A stretch of DNA of 64,000 bases from Monarcha castaneiventris obscurior (GCA_026261815.1 JAMPIT010000434.1:12459001-12523000); one strand, 5' to 3'. Positions 1-13,812 are shown, counted from the stretch's first letter. Notes: generated by a model from the letters alone, not told the origin. A program made the numbers and translations.

Positions 1-430
1 GGACTCTTAGGGCACTCTGAACATTTTGAGCACAAGAAAGAGGACGTTCAAAAGCTACGAGCTCACACAGCCTTAACTGGCAGTATCTGCAACAAAGAAG
101 GCACACACTGCAGGCAATTAACACTAAATTTAATTTGGGAGGTTTACTAGGCACGTTTCTCTTGCTGCCCTCCTGCTCTGCCCTGTGCAGTGTCACACTC
201 AGAGCACCCAAAGCCCAGGCAGATCTCTGGGAACACCACAGTGGTGGGCAGGCAGGGGCAGCCAGCAGCCCCTGCTTGTACCCCATGCATCTGAGCAGGC
301 CCTGGCTGCAGTAACCAGCTCAGACCTACATCTTCTCCCCTGGTATCCTACAGGAACACATCACACATTTCCAAAATAATACAGATTTCTTACATTAAAA
401 GCACACCTTGCCATGCAGCCCAGTAACTGA

Positions 431-662
431 TCACAGAATCCCTGAGGCTGCAAAAGCCCTCTCCAAGCACTGAGTCCAGCTTGTGCCCGATGCCCACCTT
501 GTCACCAGCCCAGAGCACTGAGTGCTGTGTCCAGGCCTTCCTTGGACACCTCCAGGAGTGGGGACTCCACCAGCTCCCCGGGCAGTTCCAATGCCTGACC
601 ACCCCTTCCAGGAAGAAATCCTTCATGAATTGTGCCTGATAGCTCACCTGAATCCTGCCAGG
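431..662 (-). mobile_element. CR1 LINE fragment (CACTGAGG-type 3' end)
   Basis: Reverse-oriented CR1 3' region: it starts with a degraded ATCACAGAATCCCTGAGGCTG tail and continues through the stretch with CCAGAGCACTGAGTG and the TTCCTTGGACACCTCCAG motif. It is shared with the copies at 22636-22922 and 28425-28705. It is 5'-truncated, as is usual for CR1, and diverged. Confidence 0.85.
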
Positions 663-766
663 GGAGTTTTACACCCACAGGCAATTACACTAACACACCA
701 GACAAGCTGACTGCCCTTTTGCAGACAGAAAGGGAAGTATCTTGGCTAAAACCCAACTGCTTTAAA

Positions 767-818
767 ATCACTGAATCATTGAGGCTGGGAAACACCTTTA
801 AGATCATGAAGTCCATGT
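767..818 (-). mobile_element. Short CR1 3' tail
   Basis: Only the last 50 bp are recognisable (ATCACTGAATCATTGAGGCTGG and following). It is strongly diverged. Confidence 0.55.
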
Positions 819-1796
819 CATATCCAATTGGACTTTTTATTGCAATCTAAGGAACAATAAAAATTAAAAATATGCTTGCTGAACACACAAAGGCCTTAAT
901 TGTAATGGTTCAGTAGGAAACTTTAATACAAACTTAATCAGTTTGAGGGAGTCTAACTCTGGAACAGGAGATGTACATATTCAGCTTTTTCTGTGACAAC
1001 TAAATGCATTTTCTGAGGCTGCTCGTCCAATGTGTAATAAGAAAGGGCCAGAAAAACAAACCTAGCCAGCAATTACCCCGGAGAGTGTGACATTTCCATA
1101 AATCCCACTGTGAGAACAGTGTTCAATGAGCAGAGTGAAGACCTGCATGCAAATACACCCCACACACCCCCTGAGCAGGACTTGTGTGCTGAGCACCGTG
1201 AACGTCCCAGTTCAGGACGGTTATGAAAGCAGAAGAGTGAAAGCTGAGGCATTCACTCATCTTCCACAACAAAAGAAATCCCCAGGCCACCCCCACTGAA
1301 AGGGCTAGCTGAATTTTCTATGAGCTTGGTTTCTCCAAGCCAAGGAAAATGACACGTTAGTCAGCAGCAGGGCTCTTTGGGCTTTTTTTTCCCCAAGTAC
1401 ACGCTGGCAGCATAAAAATCAGTGTCGTGTACCAGGCATACCAAGAGGCAAGCTCAGGGTGCTACTGAACACCACACTGGTTTCATTTCCCTCGAAACTG
1501 TAGTTTTACGGTTGTGTCTGGTTTCTTGAATGATTGCAAAAGAACATATATTCTCACCAGAGACAGAAAGCTAAAAAACAGTAAACAAATTTGAAACAGC
1601 CGTCTGGAAACGAGCAATCTCTCGGGATTTTCATTGTTCACACACACATACAGTACATCTTCAGCTCTTTCTGGGGACGTTTTCAGAAATCAAAGTGCGC
1701 TGCAGCTGTCCCAGCAGCACCCAACCTGCGCCTCGGGGCCTTGATTCACTCCCGGGCTGCAGAGGCTGCGGGGACACCTTGGGCAGGCGACGACTA

Positions 1797-2400
<604 letters not shown>

Positions 2401-2556
2401 GGAGAGAACGGCGGGAAGAAAGACCCCGAGGGAAGCAGGCGGTGCCCAGCAGGGCTGTGCCGGTCCCAGCCGAGCCGCCGCCGCCGGGCCGTGAGGGACC
2501 GACCGACCGGCCGAGCCGCCACCGCGGCGCCCCGCCCGCTGCCCGCCCCCCGCGCC

Positions 2557-2566
2557 TCTCGCGAGA
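2557..2566. promoter_or_regulatory. TCTCGCGAGA promoter palindrome, copy 1
   Basis: This is a perfect 10-bp palindrome, extended to 12 bp (2556-2567). The same motif is a known activating element of vertebrate CpG-island promoters, bound by BANP and also reported as a ZBTB33 ChIP motif. It is about 370 bp upstream of the GOLM2 ATG. Confidence 0.8.
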
Positions 2567-2580
2567 GCAGCCCACCGAGC

Positions 2581-2590
2581 TCTCGCGAGA
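2581..2590. promoter_or_regulatory. TCTCGCGAGA promoter palindrome, copy 2
   Basis: This second perfect copy is extended to a 14-bp palindrome (2579-2592). It lies 24 bp from the first copy, start to start, which is just over two helical turns. Confidence 0.8.
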
Positions 2591-2649
2591 GCCCCGTCCC
2601 GCCTGCCCTGAGGTGGCTTGTGGCGAGCAGGCGGCACGGGCGGCAGGGG

Positions 2650-2668
2650 AGCGTGACAGAGTCACGCT
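2650..2668. repeat. 19-bp perfect inverted repeat upstream of GOLM2
   Basis: The arms AGCGTGAC and GTCACGCT flank a 3-nt centre (AGA). It sits at the outer edge of the CpG island, about 60-80 bp upstream of the TCTCGCGAGA pair, where a dimeric transcription factor could bind. I do not recognise a specific factor. Confidence 0.6.
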
Positions 2669-2733
2669 AAAGGACATTAAAAACCTGCCGGTGTCACCGC
2701 CTGCCGTGCGCAAGGAAACTTTTCGCATTCACA

Positions 2734-3030
2734 GCCCCGTCCAACCTGGCCTTGGACACTTCCAGGGGTCCAGGGGCAGCCACAGATGCCTGTGCCAGGG
2801 CCTCCCCACCCTCACAGGAAGCAATTCCTTCCCAATATCCCATCCATCCCTGCCCTCTGGTAGTGGGAAGCCATTCCCCCTCGTCCTGTCACTCCAGGCC
2901 CTTGTCCCAAGTCCCTCTCCAGCTCTCTTGGAGCCTCTTTAGGCTCTGGAAGGGGTTCTGAGCTCTCTGGAGCTTTCTCAAGGTGAACACCCCCAGCTCT
3001 CCCAGTCTGGCTCCAGAGCAGAGCACTCTG
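2734..3030 (-). mobile_element. CR1 LINE fragment
   Basis: Reverse-oriented CR1 body, starting at CCGTCCAACCTGGCCTTGGA and passing through the CCTTCCCAATATCCCATC stretch to the CTCCCAGTCTGGCTCCAGAG part. The terminal octamer tail is missing. It lies directly upstream of the GOLM2 promoter region. Confidence 0.9.
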
Positions 3031-3283
3031 TGGTGGGAACGACATGGGCATCTCAGCCCCACACCTGAGAGATGTTTCCTGAGGGAATAAAAGCGTGTCC
3101 TCGGAGTGAAGTGAGGGGATGAACCACTCGTTTTATAAGAAAGACTCAGCATTTATTCCTGGGCAGATTCCTTCACACCACGTAATGTTGCTGCACCACT
3201 GGTTCTCACAGAGGGAAACGGGACACAGAGCTGGGCTGAAACATGGAACCAGCTCCAGCCGTGGCTGCAGCCGCTCCCTCGCT

Positions 3284-3421
3284 GTGAGGGGAGAGAGATC
3301 CCAGCAGTCAGGGTTTGGTGTGAGGGGAGAGAGATCCCAGCAGTCAGGGTTTGGTGTGAGGCGAGAGAGATCCCAGCAGTCAGGTTTTGGTGTGAGGCGA
3401 GAGAGATCCCAGCAAGGTCAG
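3284..3421. repeat. 36-bp minisatellite, about 3.8 copies
   Basis: Units begin at 3284, 3320, 3356 and 3392, each starting GTGAGGGGAGAGAGATCCCA or the GTGAGGCG variant. Copies differ at few positions. The unit length is a multiple of three, so it reads open on both strands. Confidence 0.9.
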
Positions 3422-6400
3422 GCGTGCGGGTGTTCACCCACACAGAGACTTTGGGCTTGGCTTTACTCCCTGTGATGGGATTTAGTAACAGTTCTGCTGC
3501 ACTGCTGTGGCCAAGCACCTCGGGCAGCAGAGGTTCATGGTGAGCTCCTGGGCACAACCCCAGTACCTCCAGCTGCAAATGGTGTGGGGAGGATGTGGGA
3601 GAAACGGAAGGCGATCAGTTTTCCTCCTAAAAGAAGCAAAGAGGACAATATTTAAGAAATAAAGTATAAAATACCTTCCTGAGACACAGCATACGAAGGT
3701 GACAAAGGTGTCACAGCTTGCTCCTTCTCACCTGATTCCATGCTTTACATACCAATATGTGCACTTTGGCTATTTAATTGCTGCTACACTGATGGCCCAT
3801 TAATTTGCCAACCTGCTCTCTGCAGATGGCAGTGCAGATTCACATTCCAAATCCAGCGTTGCAAATTTTTCCTCCTTGTGAAGCTGGATAGTTCTAGGGT
3901 TTAAGTCTGCCCTGTTCAGTTTGTTCCTTCTGGCTGCACTTACTCTGTGCCAGCCTGACCACTGTGAGCCAGGAAATGTTTGTCTAAATAATAGACAAAC
4001 ATAAAGAAACACATATAAATGTGACAGATTTGAGCTCAGAACTATACCTGGGTTTATTTTATTTAATTTATACCTGGGTTTCACACACTTTGGTTTTGTA
4101 CTAACCTGTAAGAGTCAGCTCAAAAATCTCCATGTAGTGCTCAGTGGTGTTTTCCCCTCTGCTGTTCCAGCTCTTCCTGTTGGAATTTGTTTGATTTCCC
4201 AGCTCCTCAGAGTTCAAGGTCAGAACTGGTCCTTGCACATTTTTTTTGTGGTTTCCTTTGCATATCTGGGAACTGAGGCAACACCAGGGAGTTTTCTTTT
4301 TCCAATTAATTTGCCATTTAATTTCATCTGTGTTCCACGCCCTGTGATCCTATCCTAGTCTGTTCTTTTCCTGGTTGGAAAGGTATTCTTCCTCCTTCTC
4401 CCAGGCTATAATCTTACATTGCGTGTTGGAATAAGGTATCCCATGGCATATTCAGCTGAGCCTCTGACAAGGTCTTGGCTGATCCTTGGCTTCTCTGCCC
4501 ATGATCTGGTGGGAATGGGGAGATCACTCCCTGGAGCACTCGCGTTGTTTCATCCTGAAACACAGCAAGCACAAGAACTAAGCCTTAATCCCTGTACCTA
4601 CCATGGAGAAAGTGAAGGATCCGAAGAAGAAAATGTATTTGGTGTTGTATCAAAACCTTCCAGATCTTTCTGTGCATCTTTTCCATTTGTCTGCCACAAA
4701 CCAGATTAATATACACAAAGGTTATTTAACAGAAGAATACTAATAAAACAACAAACTCTTATGTCCACTAATATGATCAGAAGAAGTAACACAGCTGACA
4801 TTTATGGACTTTTTTCCACATCCCAGATAAGAAAAACTGATGTAATTGAATGACTTTTCTGCTAGCATTACCAGGATGTCATAAAAATGTGCAGAGGTTT
4901 GATAATATAAAATTACAGTGGTTCTGGAAGGTGTTAACATTTTGCAAGGAAGAATGGTCAGGACTGGTGGTGCTGCAGAGGTGTGTAAGCAGCAGCATGA
5001 GAGCCCTTATCAGGGGAGAAAACATGCAAAGGTACCTCAAAAACTGCTGGTTCAACCCTTGTGCTGTTACAGGGCATCCTCCTGGCTTGGTTTTGCTGAT
5101 GAAATCCATCATATACATTTGATTTTCTTCTTCCCTTCAGACATTCCACTTTGCAAAGGAATTGCTGATTATTTGCTTCTTTTTTTTTTTTTTTTTCCTG
5201 CTGTGAAGTTGGAAAGTTTAGGAGCCCCACATGAGGTATTTTTAGAACCAGTATTGCATTGTTACTGCCATGGCACTTTTATCAGTTAAAGCAATAAAAA
5301 ATCTGAGTTGTTGTTCCAACCAAGTATTTTGATCCCTTCAGAATCCAGAGCAGGTTTTAAATGAAAGATAAATTTAGCCATATTTATTTTTTGTGCATAA
5401 TTTAACTCAAAGATAAGAAGACAGTCTGATTTAATAATCTATTCAGCATTACAGAAAATTGGTGATTTTAAAAGCCTCTGATTAAAGGTTCTAGGATCCT
5501 GTTTCCTTCCACTGTAGCAGAATAAACCTTTTTTTAACGTGTTACAAGTTTGTGTTTTTTTACAAACATTCTGAACACAGAACTCAAATTATCCCAGACT
5601 TTCAGCATATCCTTAAAAACTGATTAACATACTCCATCTGTTGGTATGCCAAGCAACTGTCCAAATGAGCAGCATTTCCATGGAGATTTGTAAAACTACA
5701 GTTAAAGTAAGAGAACAGCTCTAGCAGGGGGATGGCATTGGAGGGCTGTTTTATTGGAATTTGTTGCAGCTGATGGGTGAGGTTGATGCTTAAAGCACTG
5801 TTGCCCTGCAAAGTATCCAGGACCTCCTCACCTCAGAGCTGTGTCTGTGGACACTTTGGGTGCTCCTTTGCAGGAGGGACAGTAAAAAAAGTTTGTTTCC
5901 ATTTCAGCACATTCAATGAGTACCCACGAGTGGCCCTCAGTGCTCTGAGGGCATCTCTTTCCCATCTCTAATAAAGTGTAACTTGGGCTGCAGAAGCCAA
6001 TTAAGGCCCATTGACTTCTAAGGAAAATGTTTGCTGTATCTCTGAAGGGTGAGGATGGCACTTGAGCAGCTGCAGAAGGAGTTGACTGGAATCAGAACTG
6101 GGGTTTAGAGCTGAAATGGGGTTGTGTTTATTTATGGGCACCCGAGATTTGGAAATCTTTCGGAGAATAAGTGCTTTGGAGTGAGGCATCAGAATCAATC
6201 TCTTAGAACATGTTGTTTTATGAAAACAAACCCCGGAACATCTGGGATTGGCTCACCAAATGCCAGCCCAAAGAGCAGACCTGTATCCAGGGAATTGTGG
6301 TTGGCTTGAAGCTGTATCCCAGGCCGGGAGCAGGGAGCACATCTGTTCCTGGGAAGCAGCTGGAGAGTTTCAGTGCACTCTGGTATTTTGGAAAAAGGTG

Positions 6401-9400
6401 CTTTCTCTCAATAGTATTCCACAGAAGAAGGTTCATTTTCATTTTTAGTGGCAGCTCTGAGGGGCTGGTGGAATTCCTGTAACAGCAAATGACATTTCCA
6501 GCAAGGATAAAGCCACAGCTGCTGGCAGGAGCTCCCATAGGTTCTTGCGGATAATCACTGAAAAGGCAAAGCATTGATTTTGGAGTGATTTTTGCAGGGA
6601 AGCATCTGTGAGGGAATGAAGAGTGAATGGTGCGGTGGGAATGGTTTTGTGCTGAGCTTCAGAGAGGAGCTGATAGCTCAGGGCTCAGGGAGCTCCTTGG
6701 GATACAAACCAGGCTGGGCATGCCCAGAGCGGGTGCAGAGAAATCAAAATGCCCCTTTTCCCTTGAGCAGGAGTAGTTGTAGGAAGGGGAAAGCATTGCT
6801 GTGGATTTCCCTGGGAAGAGACGAGCTTCAGAGGAGCAGTACTGCAGCCAGGTCCTCGGAGTAGCTGTTGAAGAAGGTGGCCTGGGGAACAAGAAGTGGG
6901 GCAAAATGGAAAATATCCTTGGAGATGAGGTAGCCATGGCCTCAGAGTGGGTACAGGAAGCTTGTGGTTATTCCTGGCTCCTAGAAGGAAAGGTTATGTG
7001 TGCTGGGAAGGAACTCAGCCAGAGTGCAGACAAGTATTTTAACACAGAGAGTTGTGGTTCTGTTGTCTCATGTTGTGGTTTCACAAAACATCCACCTCAA
7101 TTACTGTTTCTTTGTTGCTGGGGAGCACAAGCAGAGGAGGAAAATAATAATTTAAATTTAACTCTGCTAAATATACATGAGATTTCCTGGGACGAAGGAA
7201 AGACTTCTGTAGCTTGAGGGGGTGTTGCTGTGCCAGATTTCAGAGGCTCTACTACAGCCAATAACATTCTTGGAACAGCTTAGTTGGAAGCATTTTTATA
7301 ACATTTTTTTAGGCAACACAAATACAGCCATTGCCTCCAGGAGTGTATGGGATTGCTCTGGAAGTCACACCAAGTATATCCGTGTGGTGCTGATGGTTAC
7401 TGTGTTTATTTTGGGGAACTAGAGAGAGTCCAGGATGATACAATTCGCAGATCATGCCCTTGAAATTTAAAGAAAATGTTTAAAAATGTATGTCTGGCCT
7501 CACTTTCCCTGGATGATTATGGTCATAGGATACACATTCAGATATTCCAAGGGCAGGTACTCTGTGTTTTCACTCTCCCCAGGACAATAAAGTCCTTCCT
7601 CAACTCTTGTTGCTGGAACTGCCTTGTAATAAAGACTCCAACTGCTGCCACATGATGCCAGTTACAGTAGATCTAAGTTAACTACATTTCATGGGTCAAA
7701 AAGGTAGTAGACAATTCTCCAATAAACATGTCTTATTAAAAAAATCTGTCTGGTGCATGGTATTATACTGAGGCACTTTCTGATAAATGGGAATTGGTTA
7801 TACGAAACATCTTTTTAAAAACCTTAATTTGATAGTGTGAGTGCTGCTAAAATAATTGATTTCCGAACTAGTAGGGATGGTGGTGCTTTTATGTTTGTTG
7901 CTGCCTATTCTAAATTTGATAACAGCTTGAGGCCAAGATTTTAAGGCATTTAAGCATTCCAAGCTCCATCAGGGAATTTTCTGCTTTGTACACCAAAAAC
8001 CCCGACATTTTTGCCACAATGTATAAAGGTTCATGTAAAGTGTCACAGGACAAAATCTCACCTTGTCCTGGTTGTGCTCTGGATTCAGAGCTGGGAGCTG
8101 ATGTTTTTGTTTTAATAATTAATATCCCCAAACTCACATTAAAGTAACAAGTCAAAGCTCATCATGCTGAGGGACTCTGCTCCTCAGGGTTGAAATGTTT
8201 CCACAAGGAGGGAGTGGATATTTTGGGGGTCAGAGCTCTGGCCGGTGGGACTTCACCCAGTCAGCCTTTCCTCTTACGAGAGGTGCTCCATTGCTGAGTC
8301 CTCAGGAAGCCTGCAGGAGTCGAGAATATTCTGTATTTTACAGCCTAAACCTCTTGTTGTCAAGCTCAAGTGAGGTTTTCCTGGCCCCCTCCCCACATTC
8401 CTGTCTCCAGGGGCTCTGTGCTGCGCCCAGGGCAGTTTGACCAGGAGTTTTGAGAGGATTTTTCAATCTGGTTGCTGAGCACTGCTCTGACCTGCACTGG
8501 CTGCTTCCCGCAGAGATGATTTAGGAGTTGGATTTGATGATCCTTGGGGTTCCTTCCACCTTCCACTTCAGGATATCCTGTGGTTCCATGATCTGAGGCC
8601 GGGGTGCCCCATGCCGTGCCCCAGCCGGGCATCCCAGCACTAGATGGTGCCAGGCACCACCGTGCCATACATAAGGAATGGCAGATCCAATTGCACAGGC
8701 ACTGGAGCAAGGCAGAGCCATAAAACTCCACTGCAAACAATGTTCATCAATTATGGCATAAGTACTGGGCTACGATAAAATCAGCAATTAAGGCCAAATG
8801 CTTATTAAGGATTGAGAGATTCAATGAGAGCTCACTGGGCCGTGAGGAGCAGTGCTGGAGCCCAGCTGATTCTTCTGCTTTTTCCAGCTTACGCACAAAT
8901 GGCTGCTGCTGTTTACCACTTGCTCCAGGAGACAATTGGGAATGGCAATTCTGAGGGAAGAGCTCTAAAAGGCCGAGTAATTTGTTGCAAGCAGGTGATG
9001 ATTTCTGTACACGAGTGCAGGAATCCACTGTCTCAATAGCCCAATTCCTTGTGCTGTTTGTACCCCCTGGTTAGATCACAGTTATGATTCCTGGCCTAGA
9101 AATTTTCATGGGGGTTTTTTCTTGTCAACTAAGAAAGCCACAAATTGAGCATCAGAGATTGTTGGTGTGTGTGTCAAACCCTGACATGAGCTTGGAACAT
9201 GGTTTTGTATTCCCAAGTATATTTTAAGAGCTCCTTCCTTTGTCCTGAAGGAAAAAAAAAAAAAAAAGGAAACAAATTATTATTGCAACACCTAGATTGA
9301 AAAGCCCTTTTTGTCATACTTGGGAATCTCCTGTGTTTGTTTCTGCCTTCAGAGTTGAACCCTAGGACTTGATTGATAAACTCCTGGTCACAATTTGGGC

Positions 9401-10714
9401 AGATTTCCTCAAATTGCTCTAGAGGAATTGGCATTTCAGTGTAGGAAAAGCAGCAGATCAAGCTGAGGACTAGGAGAGCTCTCTGTATGCATCGTGCATT
9501 AGCATAGTTTCAATTATATATAAAGTGCGCATTTCTAATTTAATTGAGGTGTCAGTGAAACAGCAGCCGTTGAACAGTGGATATTTACGGGCTCTCCAGC
9601 ATGGAGCTGAACCCAACCCCACTCCCATTATGCTCATCACATAAACAGGAATCATCTTCCTTGGGACTTCTCTGGGAACCTTCCAGAGAACGCTGAGAGC
9701 TCAGACAGCCTGTGCAGGGCACTGAGGGACAAAAGGAGACATCCTGGGCAGTCTCCCAGTTCAGTGCTGGGTGTGGGTCAGGGGACATGGTTTACGGAAG
9801 CCAAAACACCTGGACATGCCAGGTCCTTCCTTAGTAGGGCAGTGGACCAGCTGTGTCCTTTATTGTGGACTGGGTGAATTCCCAAGTCCCTTCCAGGTCT
9901 GTGAACCTGCAGTGAAATCCTGGGCTCTGATCTGAAAGGAAATGGAAGCAGACGTTGTGTAGATGCTCCCACAAAGGCAAAAGGAATATCGAGCCAGGTT
10001 AAGGAAAAGCTGACATAGGGCAGAAATGGGATACGTTTTCAAGAGCAAATGGTTCCATTAAGCCCAGGGAAGCGCTTGTGTCCTCGGAAGTCAGAGCTGG
10101 CCTGAAGTACTGTGTCCATCCAGGGCACTCAAAAACTGAACAGCCCTTGATGTGCTAAATTGGGTTACAAATCATTTAAATAATGCTTCCAGAGAAAATT
10201 CGTGTTTCCTTGTCCCTCTGACTGTGGCTCTTCCCTTTCTTGCCTTTGCTTCTTGTCCTCTGCCACACACCCGCTACAGAATTTTTGTTGTTCTCTAAGT
10301 GCCAAATTGCTTCCCTCCCATCACCCAATTTTTTTTAATGTTCAGTCTAATTAAGGCCTCGGAGCCAAGACGTGCAGAACAAGGGGTTCAATTGTGCTCC
10401 CACTTCCATGGTGCAAGCCCAGAGTAACTCTGCGGAATGCTGCAGTAAATTTCCATGAGCCTCAGCGGAGCTGCTCCAGCCGGGCAGCTCAGGGGGAGCT
10501 GACTCAAACCTCCCAGAGCGTCAGAAGGGCACCAAAGACAATCCATTACCACGGGGAGCTGTTATACTGCATGGGAATGAGAAAGGATATACCTGGGAGG
10601 CAGCCAGGCTGCCTCATCCTGGGGTGTCCTTGGGAGCGCTGCTATTGTGTGGGGCTCAGGAGAGGGAAAAGGAGGGTGGGTGGGCATAAGGAGCATCCTC
10701 TTGGAAGATCACAG
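3422..10714. other. Intergenic AT-rich DNA, no gene seen
   Basis: I see no exon, RNA gene or large repeat here. Minor items are a 13-bp direct repeat (4043-4055 and 4069-4081), poly-T at 5181-5199 and poly-A at 9250-9267. The stretch 9480-9580 is dense in homeodomain-like ATTA/TAAT sites and may be a conserved element. All open frames are under 140 codons. Confidence 0.6.
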
Positions 10715-10795
10715 TGTCACAGAATCCCAGGATCACTGAGGTTGGAAAAGACCTCCAAGACCATTGAGTCCAACCTGTGACCAATCCCAACCTTG
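10715..10795 (-). mobile_element. CR1 3' end (CACTGAGG type)
   Basis: The tail GTCACAGAATCCCAGGATCA is followed by the GGTTGGAAAAGACCTCCAAG motif. It is a short 5'-truncated copy of the same family as the elements at 22636 and 28425. Confidence 0.85.
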
Positions 10796-11365
10796 TGAAC
10801 CAGACCACAGTGATGGAGCTTTTCACAGCAATTGGTTTCCTTTTCTGCCTTCTAAATGCTTTTTCCATGGGATAGCGGTTGGCATCAAGAGCATTCCTGT
10901 GGGAACAGAGAGATCAGGAAGGCAAGTCATTGTCAGGGCTGCTTCAGTGATGGGCCTAATTTAATAGGATGGCTGTGACCCAGGCTGGAGGTTGAGTAGG
11001 GAAGTGATGCAAGTCAGAGAAGAGAAGAGAGGTCACGTAAATAACATCATCCAGCGTGTTTGCTGTGAGCAAGCAGAATGTGAGTCGGGCAGAAATCTGT
11101 CTCTGTCAGGGACTCCTGCCGATCCATTTCTCCATGGATCAGCTGCACGTAAAGTTAATCTGCTTATGCAGCAGCTGAGAGACTGAGATGCCCTCGATGC
11201 CCTCATCTCATCCCTGCATCCAGAGTCTCCAAATCCCAGGGGAGAAAAAATTCCATCTGCATTTGGCGTGACCACCCCTCATGCTTCTCCTTTCCTCTCC
11301 CCCTCTGCAAGGCATTGGGTGGGACAGGACTGAGCAGGAGTGAAGTCACTTCTGAGAACACATTT

Positions 11366-11451
11366 CATGGAAGGTGTCTCTGTCCATGGCAGGGGGTGGA
11401 ATGAGATGAGCTTTAAGGTCCCTTCCCACCCAAACCATTCCATGATTCTGT
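11366..11451 (+). mobile_element. CR1 3' end (TTAAGGTCCCTTCC type)
   Basis: It runs from GGAAGGTGTCTCTGTCCATGG to TTCCATGATTCTGTGG, the last 85 bp of a CR1, including the octamer-type terminus. Confidence 0.9.
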
Positions 11452-13744
11452 GGGCTGGGGTGGAAGCTTGTGGGCTTAGAGCCTCAATGCTACTTCAGAT
11501 TGTCCGTATCTCTGTCATAGGTGTGCAAGGGAATCACATGTATATGTGTCCTCCAAAACCTCGGGCTGGCCTCCATTGATGGCTCGTTGTCCTGACCAGC
11601 AGGGACCATGTCAGCCAGGCTGCTCCAGGCACTCTGGTCTGACCAGTGTCATTGTGCAGCCACAGGAGCTCAAATGCCACGAGAAGGAAAAGAAGAAAAC
11701 CTTCATTTTGTCCTAATTTAAAATCAGCTGAAGTGTGTAGGTTGGAAGATTCAGTTCATGTTTGTAAACATTAGTGGCAAATGTGTAAATTAATCTGCAT
11801 CTTATCTTATTTAATTTAGAGTATCATTCATAATACCTCATCCTTTATTTTCCAATAGCATTCATAGTCACATTTGCAAGGGCCAACCAGAATTAATCTG
11901 TGATGCTTCCCTCTGATTCATTTCTGGATAGAAACCTTGGGAGGTAATTTACATTCAATACAGGTGTTCTTTACCACCCTTGGACCTGTGTTCCTTATCA
12001 CCTGACCTGATGGGTCAGCACAATCCTGTCCCTTCTGCATGTAGTGCTGCCTCCAGGCCCACCTACTCCACGATCCAGGGGCTGGTGGATTCCAGGCAGC
12101 TCATCCATGTCTGTACTCCTGTAATTTCCTGTAACAAACAGTGCAAGGTCATTGCTATGGGGATGGCTCATGCCGGGCTCCTGGGGATGCTGTTCCCGGC
12201 TCCTGCAGAGCTCTGCAGCATCGAGCTGCACGTTGGGCACGTTCCAGTTCCAGTTTGGAACACCCGTGTGGGCAACACAGCCCATGGTCAGGACTCTCCT
12301 TTTGTGCTGCATCACTGCAGAACAGGGAAACCATTGAGGGAATGCTGTATTTCCATGGGGTAGAGTTTGGGATGGCGAAGGGCTGGGCCTCCCTGAACAC
12401 CTGTATGTGCATCCTTGGCTTCCCTGTTTTAGCTGGATTTCTGAGGTCCCAGTCACATGCACCCCTTTATTTAGCTTTATTTAGGTTTATTTAGCTTTGC
12501 TCTCTGGAGGACACCACAGCCAGCGCACTCTGAAAGTGCTTCTTCCTGATTGCTTTCCCTTTCCTGCTGCATTTTAGCAGGACAGCAGCCAGTGAGACCT
12601 CTTGAACTTTGAATTGTGTCCTAAGAGCATCATTTTTCCAAGCCCTCTCATCCTCACAGATTTCTCTCCCTGCTTAGCACCACACACAGCAACAATCCCA
12701 TCCTCATCACCTGAGCGCCTTCAACAGATTCTCAGTCTCAACAAGTTAATTAGATTAAAGTGTTTAAAAAAATCACTTTCACAGTGAGACATGAGCAGAA
12801 AGCAAGATGCTTCTCATCTAAGAGAGCAAGAGCTATGTATTGTATCAGTTAATTGGTTCAACTAAAACTTGGATAATTCAGTTACTCCAGAGTGAGTGAT
12901 TTAATAACAAATCCTTCAGTTCACAGCAGCCCAGTGCTCCGGGTGTGTGAAGACATGCAGCAGGGCTGTGTGCAGGCAGGGCTGTGCAGGGTCCTGTGAG
13001 GAGCTCCAGGTGTCTTCAGCCAAAACAGCCACCAAGGGCATGATCCAGCCTGGATAAAGGGAGGAGCAAACAGCAGGCACCCAGAGAGGAGTAATTATTC
13101 CTGGGGACCTCTTCACAAAGGTCATCCTCAGATGGTTTTAGTGCAGCCTCTTAAGCCTGAGCCTCAAGACTGTCTCTGTTACAGTGATCTACATTTTTAG
13201 CCCAGTTTTCTCCAGAATGAAGGGTTGCAGTCACACCATCTGGCTGCCTGCACGGCTCCCTCCCAGAGCCTTTGTGCCTCCTGTACGCCTGTGGCAGAGT
13301 GTGCAGGGCTGGAAAACCTGGATCTAAAACCCCAGAAAGGGGTGACAGTTGTCAAACAGGCACAGGGTAATTGTCCCCCCGAGCTGGAGGGTGAGGGAGC
13401 ACTGGGGACCTGTCAGGAGGTGTGTAGGGCCAGGACACAGCAGCTTTGGAATCAGGTGTCTTTGGTTCTGCTGTTCACAGAATTGCTGTTCTGTCTCTGC
13501 AGAGACACTCTTAGCTGTTGACTTGGAGCTATTTTTGCATGTAGGTAGGACTGTCCCTGTACTTGTAATGTACCTGTCCTTCAGGCCTTTCTGAGTTTGC
13601 ATCTGGCCTCCCAGTTTCTCTACAACCCCCTGTACTGAGACCTGCCGTGCTCTGAGCCCAGGTCAGGCCACGGGCACTTCCCATTCTGGAGAACCACAGC
13701 TCGGTCTTGGCTGTGCCCTGCACCCCCCAGGCACTCCAGCCACC

Positions 13745-13812
13745 CCACGATCACCCCAGTCACCCCACAGTCACCCCACAGTCACCCCACAGTCACCCCA
13801 TGGTCACCCCAC
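13745..13812. repeat. 11-bp tandem repeat, CACCCCACAGT-like
   Basis: About six imperfect copies of an 11-bp unit containing TCACCCCA run head to tail. Nothing indicates function. Confidence 0.8.

Noticed and set aside
3284..3421. CRISPR-like repeat array
   Set aside because: Units are contiguous without unique spacers, in a vertebrate nuclear genome.
4043..4081. 13-bp direct repeat TATACCTGGGTTT as a target-site duplication
   Set aside because: The 13 bases between the copies are plain AT-rich sequence with no mobile-element features; it is probably a local duplication.
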